A stretch of DNA of 33,187 bases from an uncultured Novosphingobium sp. (lineage in GTDB: Bacteria > Pseudomonadota > Alphaproteobacteria > Sphingomonadales > Sphingomonadaceae). Below the pieces are notes generated by a model. That model worked only from the letters and a program-made list of their open reading frames with translations, did not search any database and was not told the origin of the DNA. The stretch lies in assembly GCA_937996535.1 (NCBI GenBank), contig CALKVF010000099.1, positions 1 to 33,187 of the forward strand. Direction: 5' to 3'. Below, one piece after another: positions 9,101 through 15,634 of the stretch (within the stretch, counting starts at the first letter, position 1; the number at the start of each line of letters is the position of its first letter). Both the position numbers and the translations under genes were made by a program.

Positions 9101-9508
9101 CAGGGCGCCAAGTTGCGGATCGGGGGTCAGCACCAGCTTGCCGGAAGGCAGGCTGATCGAGGCATCGGCGGCCACCACCTGATCAAGATCGTTGAAGTGG
9201 CGGCGCAGCGAGGCGGCGCTTTCAGGATCCCACGGCACGTAGAACCCCATCCGCTGAGGTGCGCCGCTGCGTCCCGCGGCATCGCGCACGGGCGGCAAGC
9301 GGTGGCGCAGGTGCGCAACGCGGGTGATGAAGGGCAGGGCCTGGCTGCGCTCGTGGATGAAATCGAGCGGCGCTGCGGCGGGAACTTCGACAACCGTTGC
9401 GGCAAACGCGGCTGCGGCCAGCAAGATCAGGGCCAGGATGCCCCACGAAATGCGGCCGACAAGGCGCCGGCGATGTCCGGTGCTGTCGAAGAAAATCGGC
9501 GATGTCAT
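6197..9508 (-). CDS. Trifunctional GH18-like / NodB polysaccharide deacetylase / GT2 glycosyltransferase fusion
   Basis: A 1103-residue inner-membrane protein that carries three carbohydrate-active domains in one chain. In order: a membrane anchor (about 17-40); a GH18-like domain (about 85-390) with the catalytic DxE motif FDIENMP (Asp195, Glu197) and MNYDQHW at 251-257; a NodB deacetylase (about 458-650) with TFDDGPD (463-469), metal motif HSYTH (516-520) and RAPYFGD (554-560); membrane helices (about 680-715); and a processive GT2 domain (about 733-960) with DDGS (768-771), DADT (819-822), EDQDL (910-914) and QRYRW (947-951), followed by about three or four more helices. The GT2 probably polymerises and exports a hexosamine-type glycan on the cytoplasmic side, and the other two domains trim and deacetylate it in the periplasm. 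AGGAG precedes the ATG at 9508. Confidence 0.93.
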   Translation of the reverse strand: MTSPIFFDSTGHRRRLVGRISWGILALILLAAAAFAATVVEVPAAAPLDFIHERSQALPFITRVAHLRHRLPPVRDAAGRSGAPQRMGFYVPWDPESAASLRRHFNDLDQVVAADASISLPSGKLVLTPDPQLGALLRGKLHRPELYLMVQNIANEHWDGEGMAKVFADPARSSALLDQIIAAANQGHWNGVVFDIENMPDSALPRYLAFLEKAKPRFAAAGLRLALTVPAGEPVWDEARFARTVDMLILMNYDQHWQGGEPGPIAANDWFASELARAEKDVPASKLVVAIGSYGYDWHDGKADALTIGEAWLAARDSSTQPQFDPASGNSGFAYDQSDASGNHRHTVWMMDAATSWNQLSRLKGIRGVALWRLGSEDPGFWEALAASREHRRPRLETIPPAQGTDIEGQGEILRIAAAPAGGQRALNYTADGTITKSRYTQLPTPFEVQRGGADNPRLIALTFDDGPDPDYTPKILDILKQKQVPATFFIIGENGLEHPELLRRIVAQGSEIGNHSYTHPNLAEESDLGTALELNATQRLVEAYTGHSTRLFRAPYFGDAEPTTADELMPALIAQQRGYTIVGLHVDPADWRTPGAQAIVDRTLAKIAAGDSERSANVVLLHDGGGNRDQTIAALPALIDQLRARGYQLVPVSQLAGLSRDAVMPPVSGGDRLAVRADIGAFLALASLGYALRWMFFFAIALGIARAVLMTTLALLDRGTRPPEGGAAYHPTVSVIIPAYNEEMVIVASIARVLESDYPGLELIVADDGSKDRTSALVAEHYGSDPRVRLMTLVNGGKASALNRALAHAQGEIVIALDADTQFLPDTISKLVRWFADERIGAVAGNARVGNKVNLVTRWQAIEYVTAQNVERRALDALGAITVVPGAVGAWRRSALDAVGGYPEDTLAEDQDLTIAIQRRGWKVAYDVEAIALTEAPETFAALAKQRYRWSFGTLQCLWKHRAVLAAGRPRGLAWFGMPQAWLFQILFAAISPLIDLALLVSVIGTVIRVQQHGWAQTQSDVIRMGIYWAAFVTVDLVAGWIAYRLEPTRQKFPAGLMLAQRFFYRQLMYGVVIRSISAAARGKVVGWGKLERTGTVAAPAS

Positions 9509-9589
9509 TCAGCAGCGCTCCTGATGCGCAAGCTCCCCTGCCGCGCCGCTAGGAGCCTGCGTCTTGCTGCAAGCTGAACGCTGAACGGT

Positions 9590-10747
9590 TTAACGCCAGG
9601 CCTGTTGATAGAGCGCGATGATGTCCTCCGCTTGGGGCACGCGCGGGTTGTTGCCGGGGGAGCCAGAGGCGATTGCCTGCTCGGCCATGACCGGCAGGAG
9701 GGCATCCCAGCGCACCGGGTCGATGCCATAGGCGGCGGGGGATGGCACGGCGAGATCGGCATTGATCTGATGCAGGGCCTCGACCAGCGCGCCGACGGCA
9801 AACTGATCGCCCGCGCTGTCATCGGCAATTCCCATCGCGCGGCTGCACGCGGCATAGCGCGCCAGAGCGGCCGGGGCAGACCACTGCGTGACCACGGGCA
9901 TCAGCATCGCATTCGACAGCCCGTGGCTGACATGGAAGTGCGCGCCAATGGGCCGGCTCATCCCGTGGACCAGCGCGACCGAGCTGTTCGAAAAGGCGAT
10001 CCCGCCGTGCAAGGCGCCCAGCATCAGCGCCTCGCGCGCGGAGCGGTCGGCCGGATCGGCGCAGGCGCGCGGCAGGTTGGGCCAGATCAGCCGCATCGAT
10101 GACAGCGCCATCGCATCGGCGAACGGATTGGCGCGTTTGGAAACATAGGCCTCGATCGCGTGGACCAGCGAATCGATCCCGGTATCCGCGGTCAGCCGCG
10201 CACGCTTGCTGAGCGTGAGTTCGTAATCGCAGATCGCCAGTCGGGGCAGGTAGGCCAGCCCCATGCACAGCATCTTCTCGTCAGTCTCAGCATCGGTGAT
10301 GACCGTGACGCAGGTTGCTTCCGAACCAGTGCCTGCCGTGGTCGGGATCGCAATGATCGGCAGGGCTGGGGCATCTTCCTGATGCGGCGCCTTGAGCGCG
10401 GGTACGGGCAGATCGCGCAGGGCCTTCACCGCGACGATCTTGGCCGTGTCGATCGAACTGCCGCCGCCAAGTCCGATCACGCAGTCGTGATTGCCCTCGC
10501 GGACGAAAGCGGTGGCGGATTCGACCGAGGTGACTGTGGGATCGGGCACCACCCCGGTAAAGGCACGCGCGGGCATTCCGGCCTTGGCGAGGATGTCGCC
10601 CACGCGTTCCAGCACGCCGCTGCCCGCCATCCAGCTGTCCGTGACGATCGCCGGGCGCGAGAGGCCGAGCTGGGCGAGCGCCTCGGGCAGCTCATTCAGC
10701 ACGCCCGCGCCAATGCGGATCGCGCCGGGAAGATGGATGGCGGCCAT
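9590..10747 (-). CDS. Iron-containing (group III) alcohol dehydrogenase
   Basis: A 385-residue NAD(P)-dependent dehydrogenase of the Fe-ADH family. It shows GGGSSIDTAK (94-103) for nucleotide binding, TTAGTGSE (136-143), and the four metal ligands Asp192, His196, His261 and His275. Family members oxidise or reduce primary alcohols, 4-hydroxybutyrate, lactaldehyde or maleylacetate, so the substrate is open. I choose the ATG at 10747 because GAGGA sits directly upstream and the preceding 26 in-frame residues read into the neighbouring gene without family likeness. It follows the amidohydrolase by only 10 bases and is probably in one operon with it and tetR. Likely role: oxidising or reducing a hydroxy/oxo intermediate of the TetR-controlled catabolic cluster. 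Confidence 0.93.
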   Translation of the reverse strand: MAAIHLPGAIRIGAGVLNELPEALAQLGLSRPAIVTDSWMAGSGVLERVGDILAKAGMPARAFTGVVPDPTVTSVESATAFVREGNHDCVIGLGGGSSIDTAKIVAVKALRDLPVPALKAPHQEDAPALPIIAIPTTAGTGSEATCVTVITDAETDEKMLCMGLAYLPRLAICDYELTLSKRARLTADTGIDSLVHAIEAYVSKRANPFADAMALSSMRLIWPNLPRACADPADRSAREALMLGALHGGIAFSNSSVALVHGMSRPIGAHFHVSHGLSNAMLMPVVTQWSAPAALARYAACSRAMGIADDSAGDQFAVGALVEALHQINADLAVPSPAAYGIDPVRWDALLPVMAEQAIASGSPGNNPRVPQAEDIIALYQQAWR

Positions 10748-10757
10748 GTGCGGTTCC

Positions 10758-11798
10758 TCAGCCGAGCAAGTGTTCCATGCCATAGAACTTCGCGGCGGTT
10801 CCGGCATAAAGCGCGCGCTTTTCATCGGCCGATGCGCCCACGGTCAGGTGCTTGAACGCGTTCCACAGCACGGCGTAGCTCGCGCCCCACTTGTCGACCG
10901 GGTAATTGCTTTCGAACATCCCGCGCTCCGGCCCGAAAGCCTCGATGCAGGTTTCGATATAGGGCCGCCACATTGCCGCCAGCGTTTCGGACGACAGACC
11001 CGCTTCCGGCCCGTGATCGGGCATCCCGGCAAACGACATCGCAAGGCCGCCGAGCTTGACCACCACGTTGGGGCACTTGGCGATTTCGTGTATGTTCTTG
11101 CGCCACACATCGAACCGCTCGTGCAGCTTACCGTGGTAGCTTGCCGAATTGAGCGGGGTGCCGCAGTGATCGAGGCAGATCGGCTGGTCGGGGAAGGCGC
11201 GGGCCAGATCGAGCACGTCTTCAAGCTGCGGTTCGAGCAGCCAGGCATCGAAGGTCAGCCCCAGTTCGCCAAGGTGGCGGAAACCCTGCCGGAAGGTCGC
11301 ATCGCGGTAGAGATCCTTGGGCGCATGGAACGGCGGGCCCAGCACTTCGGGATCGGCATCCCACGGCGCGGTGTGGCGGATGCCCTTGAAACGCGGGGTT
11401 ACGGCCATCTGGGCTTCCAGAACCTTGCGCGCCCCGTCGCCCAGTTGCAGGTCGACATGGCCGATGATCGCATCGCACAGGCGGATATCGCCATAGAGGC
11501 CGCTGGCGCTCTGCGCGGCGACGCCGTTGACGTATTCGGTTTCGCCCAGAACCTTCATCGTCTCATCGGCGCCGGCGCGGTAGAACGCGCCGCATTCCAT
11601 GAACACGGTGCCGATCACGTTATGCCCGCAGGTGGCATCGGCCAGCAGTTCGTTGAAGGTGTAATAGGGCGAGCGCGCAATGGCTGCGATGAACGAGTGG
11701 TGCGGCTGGGGAAACACGTTCAGCAGCGGGCGCAGATCCCACAGGTGATGGTGCGGGTCGATGATCGGCAGGTCGGGTTCCAGAATCGCTTCGGTCAT
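10758..11798 (-). CDS. Amidohydrolase 2 family (COG3618) TIM-barrel hydrolase, probable lactonase
   Basis: A 346-residue metal-dependent hydrolase. The N-terminal DPHHHLW (14-20) supplies the HxH motif (His16, His18). The fold continues with KGIRH (138-142), LDHCGTP (209-215, His211), VVKLGG (246-251) and the C-terminal ESNYPVDKWG (296-305), with the likely catalytic Asp302. This is the COG3618 pattern shared with 2-pyrone-4,6-dicarboxylate lactonase and sugar-acid lactonases, so lactone opening is the best general guess; amide or decarboxylase activity is possible. A strong GAGAGGAG precedes the ATG at 11798. It lies between tetR (51-base gap) and the Fe-type ADH (10-base gap). In this context it could supply a hydroxyacid to the rightward operon. 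Confidence 0.9.
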   Translation of the reverse strand: MTEAILEPDLPIIDPHHHLWDLRPLLNVFPQPHHSFIAAIARSPYYTFNELLADATCGHNVIGTVFMECGAFYRAGADETMKVLGETEYVNGVAAQSASGLYGDIRLCDAIIGHVDLQLGDGARKVLEAQMAVTPRFKGIRHTAPWDADPEVLGPPFHAPKDLYRDATFRQGFRHLGELGLTFDAWLLEPQLEDVLDLARAFPDQPICLDHCGTPLNSASYHGKLHERFDVWRKNIHEIAKCPNVVVKLGGLAMSFAGMPDHGPEAGLSSETLAAMWRPYIETCIEAFGPERGMFESNYPVDKWGASYAVLWNAFKHLTVGASADEKRALYAGTAAKFYGMEHLLG

Positions 11799-11849
11799 GT
11801 GTGGCTCCTCTCGCGTGCCGTTATCGGCCTTGGCTTCAGCTTATGGACT

Positions 11850-12506
11850 TCATTCTCCGGGGATTTCAATCATCGCGGCCAGCGAGCGCGAGATTTCGTG
11901 CAGGGTCGAATCCGAACTCCACATCGGGTGCGGGCGCGAGCGGTCGGCCAGTTCGCTTTCGCGGCCCGCGAGGATCCCGCCCAGCGCCGCGCCCATGAAC
12001 AGCAAGCGCTGGTTGGCGAGCTTGCGCGGCAGCTGCGGCATCAGCCGCCGGATATGGTCAAAACAGCGCAGGTAGCCCGAGTTCCACTTGCCTTCGAGCG
12101 CGTCCATGAACAGCGCGCGGTGGGTAAGGCCGAGCATCACCACGAAGCGGTTGTAGCATTCGCCCCATTCGGGCGGCGCAGGATTGAGCGAGGTGCGCAC
12201 CAGCCCTTCGACCGCTTCGAGCACCGTATGCGGACCGCCCTTGGCCTCTGCCGCATCGAGCCAGAGGTTGCGCTGGTGATCGATCAGGCGCGCGCCATCG
12301 ACGATCAGTTCGCGGACCAGTTCCTCCTTTGAGCCAAAGTAATAGCCCACTGCGGCATGGTTTTTCTGCCCGGCCGATTCGGCGATCTGGCGCACGGTCA
12401 CGCCATCGATTCCGCGTTCGGCAAACAGCTTGAGCGCCACCGCCTTGAGGTGTTCGGCGGCGTCCGAGCGCGGGGAAACCGGAGGGGAGGGGGCGTTGCT
12501 GGCCAT
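11850..12506 (-). CDS. TetR/AcrR-family transcriptional regulator of the divergent catabolic operons
   Basis: A 218-residue one-component repressor. The N-terminal DNA-binding domain covers about residues 16-64 (AVALKLFAERGIDGVTV, IAESAG, YYFGSKEELVREL), followed by an all-helical ligand/dimerisation domain. It stands head-to-head with the kinase gene at 12583 and is first in a leftward run with the hydrolase and Fe-ADH, so it most likely represses both directions and itself. No Shine-Dalgarno precedes the ATG at 12506. Instead TATGAA (12518-12513) and TTGACG (12540-12535) place the transcription start on or next to the A of the ATG, suggesting a leaderless mRNA. The ligand is unknown; an acyl-CoA or lactone/acid of the pathway is plausible. 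Confidence 0.92.
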   Translation of the reverse strand: MASNAPSPPVSPRSDAAEHLKAVALKLFAERGIDGVTVRQIAESAGQKNHAAVGYYFGSKEELVRELIVDGARLIDHQRNLWLDAAEAKGGPHTVLEAVEGLVRTSLNPAPPEWGECYNRFVVMLGLTHRALFMDALEGKWNSGYLRCFDHIRRLMPQLPRKLANQRLLFMGAALGGILAGRESELADRSRPHPMWSSDSTLHEISRSLAAMIEIPGE

Positions 12507-12511
12507 GCGCG

Positions 12512-12549
12512 ATTCATAGTTTGACTCGCACTTACGTCAAATGCATTAT
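12512..12549. promoter_or_regulatory. Overlapping divergent promoters sharing a TetR-type palindrome
   Basis: The palindrome TTTGAC (12520-12525), ten bases, GTCAAA (12536-12541) carries a -35 box in each arm. Rightward: TTGACT (12521-12526), 17-base spacer, CATTAT (12544-12549). Leftward: TTGACG (12540-12535), 16-base spacer, TATGAA (12518-12513). A dimer bound here would cover both -35 boxes. The boxes and symmetry are seen directly; binding by the adjacent TetR protein is inferred. Confidence 0.62.
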
Positions 12550-12582
12550 CCAAATGGATAAGAAATATGGAGAGGATGACGG

Positions 12583-13611
12583 GTGGACGTAGGCGTCGAC
12601 CTTGCCGCACTGCAGGCGTGGATGGACGAGCAGGGGCTCGGCTCCGGGCCGCTGGAAGCTGTCCAGCGGCTGTCGGGCGGCACGCAGAATATCCTGCTGC
12701 GCTTTACCCGCGCCGGGCGCGACTATGTGCTGCGCCGCCCGCCGCCGGTGTTGCGCGCCAATTCGAACGAAACCATGCGGCGCGAGGCGCGCGCGCTCGC
12801 CGCGCTCGCGGGAACCGGGGTGCCGCATCCGGGCCTGATCGCTGCCTGTCCCGATGAAACGGTGATCGGCGCGGCCTTCTATCTGATGGAGCCGATCGAC
12901 GGGTTCAACGCCACCCAGGGCCTGCCCGCGCTGCACGCCGGCGATGCCGCGATGCGCGGCCGCATGGGGCTGGCGATGATCGATGCGATCGCCGCGCTGG
13001 GCAAAGTCGATTACGCCGCCGTCGGGCTCGCCGATTTCGGCAAGCTCGACAATTGGCTTGAACGCCAGGTGGGGCGGTGGGCCTCGCAACTGGCAAGTTA
13101 TGCCGAGATGCCGGGCTGGACAGGTCCGGATGCGATCCCCGGCGTGGAGCGGGTCGCACGCTGGCTCGACGATCATCGGCCCGGCGTGCTCCAGCCGGGG
13201 ATCATTCACGGGGACTTCCATTTCGGCAACGTGCTGTTCCGGCATGACAGCGGCGAACTGGCCGCGGTTGTCGATTGGGAACTGTGCACGCTGGGCGATC
13301 CGCTGCTTGATCTGGGCTGGCTGGTGGCGACCTGGCCTGAAGGCGATACCCCGCACGCAACCGATGTGGCGATCACCCCGTGGGACGGCTTTGCCACCCC
13401 GGCCGAACTGGTCGCCCATTATGGCGCGCATACCGGGCGCGATCTTGCCCACTTTGACTGGTTCGCGGTGCTGGCCTGTTACAAGCTCGGCATCATCCTC
13501 GAAGGCACCCATGCCCGCGCCTGCGCCGGCAAGGCTCCGCGCGAGGTGGGCGACCGGCTCCACGCGCATACCATTTACCTGTTTGAACGTGCGCTCAGGC
13601 GCATCGGCTGA
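12583..13611 (+). CDS. APH-family phosphotransferase, ACAD10/11 kinase-domain-like (LvaA-type)
   Basis: A 342-residue protein kinase-fold enzyme of the aminoglycoside-phosphotransferase/choline-kinase family. The nucleotide loop is LSGGTQN (30-36), the catalytic loop is IHGDFHFGN (208-216, Asp211, Asn216), and the metal motif is VVDWELCTLGDPLLDLGW (229-246, Asp231). The wording of both blocks is that of the N-terminal kinase domain of human ACAD10/11 and of bacterial LvaA, which phosphorylates the 4-hydroxyl of 4-hydroxyacyl-CoA. The presence of an ACAD11-like dehydrogenase two genes downstream supports this over antibiotic resistance. The start is GTG at 12583, with GAGAGGA 6 bases upstream. 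It is first in the rightward operon kinase-SDR-ACAD-CoA ligase-ADH. Confidence 0.9.
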   Translation: MDVGVDLAALQAWMDEQGLGSGPLEAVQRLSGGTQNILLRFTRAGRDYVLRRPPPVLRANSNETMRREARALAALAGTGVPHPGLIAACPDETVIGAAFYLMEPIDGFNATQGLPALHAGDAAMRGRMGLAMIDAIAALGKVDYAAVGLADFGKLDNWLERQVGRWASQLASYAEMPGWTGPDAIPGVERVARWLDDHRPGVLQPGIIHGDFHFGNVLFRHDSGELAAVVDWELCTLGDPLLDLGWLVATWPEGDTPHATDVAITPWDGFATPAELVAHYGAHTGRDLAHFDWFAVLACYKLGIILEGTHARACAGKAPREVGDRLHAHTIYLFERALRRIG

Positions 13612-13638
13612 CGCCGCCCCATGTTGACGGAGGATTAC

Positions 13639-14376
13639 TTGGCAAACGATACGGATTTCACCGGCAAAAAGGTGCTGGTCGTTGGCGGGTCCAGTGGGAT
13701 CGGCAACGGCATCGCCCACGGTTTCAAGGAACGCGGCGCAGACGTCCATGTTTGGGGCACGCGCGCCAATGCGACGGACTATGATCCGGCCGATGGCTCT
13801 GACCTTTCAGGGCTTGGCTATACCTGCGTCGATGTGGGCGATCCCGATGCGATCGAAGCTGCCCCGCTGCCGTTCGCCAGCCTCGATGTGCTGGTTATGT
13901 GCCAGGGCACAGTGGTCTACCGCCGCGGCGAGTTCGAGCGCGCGGGCTGGGACCATGTGATGGCGGTCAACCTCGACAGCCTGATGCACATCGCCCGCAA
14001 GTGCAAAGCCCAGCTCCTTGAAACCCAAGGCAGCGTGATCGTCGTCAGCTCGATCTCAGGGCTCAAGGCGAACATCGGCAATCCGGCCTATGCCGCCTCG
14101 AAGGCCGGGGCGATCAGCCTGACCAAGACGCTCGGTCAAGCCTGGGGGCCGGAAGGCATCCGGGTCAACGGGCTTGCTCCGGGCCTTGTCGATACCAAGC
14201 TGACCAAGGTCACCACCCAGAACCCCGACCGGCTTGCCGGGGCGCTCGCCAATATCCCGCAGCGCCGCATGGGTCTGCCCGCCGATATGGCCGGCGCCGC
14301 CATTTTCCTTGCTTCTCCGCTCGCCTCCTATGTCACCGGTCACACGCTGATCGTTGATGGCGGGCTTTCCCTCTGA
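13639..14376 (+). CDS. Short-chain dehydrogenase/reductase (SDR)
   Basis: A classical SDR of 245 residues. It has a nucleotide-binding GGSSGIG (16-22), a strand ending VMCQG (86-90, in place of NNAG), catalytic Ser in VVSSIS (135-140), and YAASK (151-155) with Tyr151 and Lys155; it ends in IVDGG. It interconverts a hydroxyl and a keto group with NAD(P)H. In the LvaD role it would reduce a 4-oxoacyl-CoA to the 4-hydroxy form, or act on a 3-hydroxyacyl-CoA later. I choose the TTG at 13639, because GGAGGA (13629-13634) lies four bases before it; an in-frame ATG at 13621 would put that site inside the gene and has none of its own. It follows the kinase gene by 27 bases. Confidence 0.9.
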   Translation: MANDTDFTGKKVLVVGGSSGIGNGIAHGFKERGADVHVWGTRANATDYDPADGSDLSGLGYTCVDVGDPDAIEAAPLPFASLDVLVMCQGTVVYRRGEFERAGWDHVMAVNLDSLMHIARKCKAQLLETQGSVIVVSSISGLKANIGNPAYAASKAGAISLTKTLGQAWGPEGIRVNGLAPGLVDTKLTKVTTQNPDRLAGALANIPQRRMGLPADMAGAAIFLASPLASYVTGHTLIVDGGLSL

Positions 14377-14389
14377 AAGGACCGGATCA

Positions 14390-15616
14390 ATGAACTTCGA
14401 ACACACCGACAAGGTGAAAGACCTGCTCGCCCAGATCAGCGCCTTCATGGACGAGCACATCTATCCCGCCGAGGAAGATTACCATAACTTCGTCACCGAT
14501 CCGGCGAACATGTGGCAGGAATGGCCGGGGATGGAGCCGCTCAAGGCCAAGGCCAAGGCCAAGGGGCTGTGGAACCTGTTCCTGCCGCACGAATATGGCG
14601 AATTCTCGCCGGGGCTGACCAATCTGGAATACGCCCCGCTGGCCGAACTGATGGGCCGCGTGCCGTGGTCGAGCCAGGTGTTCAACTGCTCGGCTCCCGA
14701 TACCGGCAACATGGAAGTGTTGGCCAAGTTCGGTTCGCCCGAACAGCAGGAAAAGTGGCTCAAGCCGCTGCTCGAAGGCACGATTCGTTCGGCCTATGTG
14801 ATGACCGAGCCGCAGGTTGCCTCGTCGGATGCGACCAACCTTGAACTCTCGATCACGCCCGATGGCGACGAATATGTGCTCAATGGCCGCAAGTGGTGGA
14901 TCTCGAACGCGATGCACCCGCGCTGCGACATCTGGATCGTGATGGGCAAGACCGATTTCGATGCCCCGCGCCACGCCCAGCACTCGCAGATCCTGGTTGA
15001 GCCGAACACGCCCGGCATCACCATCGTGCGCCACCTGACCGTGTTCGGCAGCCACAACTCGCCGGGCGGGGAGTGCGAGCTGCGGTTTGACAACGTCCGC
15101 GTGCCCAAGGGCAACCTGATCCTTGGTGAAGGGCGCGGGTTCGAGATTGCGCAAGGCCGCCTCGGGCCGGGCCGCATCCACCACTGCATGCGCTCGATCG
15201 GTCAGGCCCAGCGCGCGCTGGAAATCATGGCCCGCCGCGCCGAAAGCCGCGTTGCATTCGGCAAGAAGCTGTCGGACCAGTCCTCGATCCGGCAGGATGT
15301 CGCCAAGAGCTTCTGCGAGGTCGAAATGACCCGTCTGCTGACCCTCAAGGCGGCTGACGCGATGGACCGCTATGGCAATAAGGTCGCCAAGGATCTGATC
15401 GCCGCGATCAAGGTCGTCGCGCCGCAGATGGCCCAGACCGTCTGCGACCGCGCGATCCAGGTTCACGGCGGGATGGGCGTTTCGGATGATACCCCGGTGG
15501 CGCGCTTCTTCACGCTCAATCGCTTCGTGCGCATCGCCGACGGCCCGGATGAAGTCCACATGAGCCAGCTCGGCAAGCAGAAGATCAAGGAATACGTGGA
15601 GATGAACGAACGCTAG
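14390..15616 (+). CDS. ACAD10/11-like acyl-CoA dehydrogenase family protein (LvaC-type)
   Basis: A 408-residue FAD flavoprotein of the acyl-CoA dehydrogenase superfamily. The blocks GLTNLEYAPLAELMGR (75-90), VFNCSAPDTGNMEVL (97-111), MTEPQVASSDATN (138-150), GRKWWIS (166-172), IQVHGGMGVSDD (356-367) and ADGPDEVH (383-390) are those of the ACAD10/11 group. In the last, an Asp stands where common acyl-CoA dehydrogenases have the catalytic Glu of YEGT. Human ACAD11 and bacterial LvaC use this scaffold to remove phosphate from 4-phosphoacyl-CoA rather than for simple desaturation. In ACAD10/11 the kinase and ACAD parts are fused; here they are separate genes of one operon. The ATG at 14390 is preceded by GAAAGG and gives the standard N-terminus. 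Confidence 0.93.
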   Translation: MNFEHTDKVKDLLAQISAFMDEHIYPAEEDYHNFVTDPANMWQEWPGMEPLKAKAKAKGLWNLFLPHEYGEFSPGLTNLEYAPLAELMGRVPWSSQVFNCSAPDTGNMEVLAKFGSPEQQEKWLKPLLEGTIRSAYVMTEPQVASSDATNLELSITPDGDEYVLNGRKWWISNAMHPRCDIWIVMGKTDFDAPRHAQHSQILVEPNTPGITIVRHLTVFGSHNSPGGECELRFDNVRVPKGNLILGEGRGFEIAQGRLGPGRIHHCMRSIGQAQRALEIMARRAESRVAFGKKLSDQSSIRQDVAKSFCEVEMTRLLTLKAADAMDRYGNKVAKDLIAAIKVVAPQMAQTVCDRAIQVHGGMGVSDDTPVARFFTLNRFVRIADGPDEVHMSQLGKQKIKEYVEMNER

Positions 15617-15634
15617 GTTGAAAGGATAACCGGC

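Noticed and set aside
6467..9577. A 1036-codon open frame antisense to the GH18-NodB-GT2 gene
   Set aside because: It is the mirror of a strongly GC-biased real gene; its translation is low-complexity Gly/Arg/Asp-rich with no domain, while the other strand has all catalytic motifs.
12583..13611. An aminoglycoside resistance kinase
   Set aside because: The motif wording is of the ACAD10/11-LvaA type and an ACAD gene follows in the same operon.
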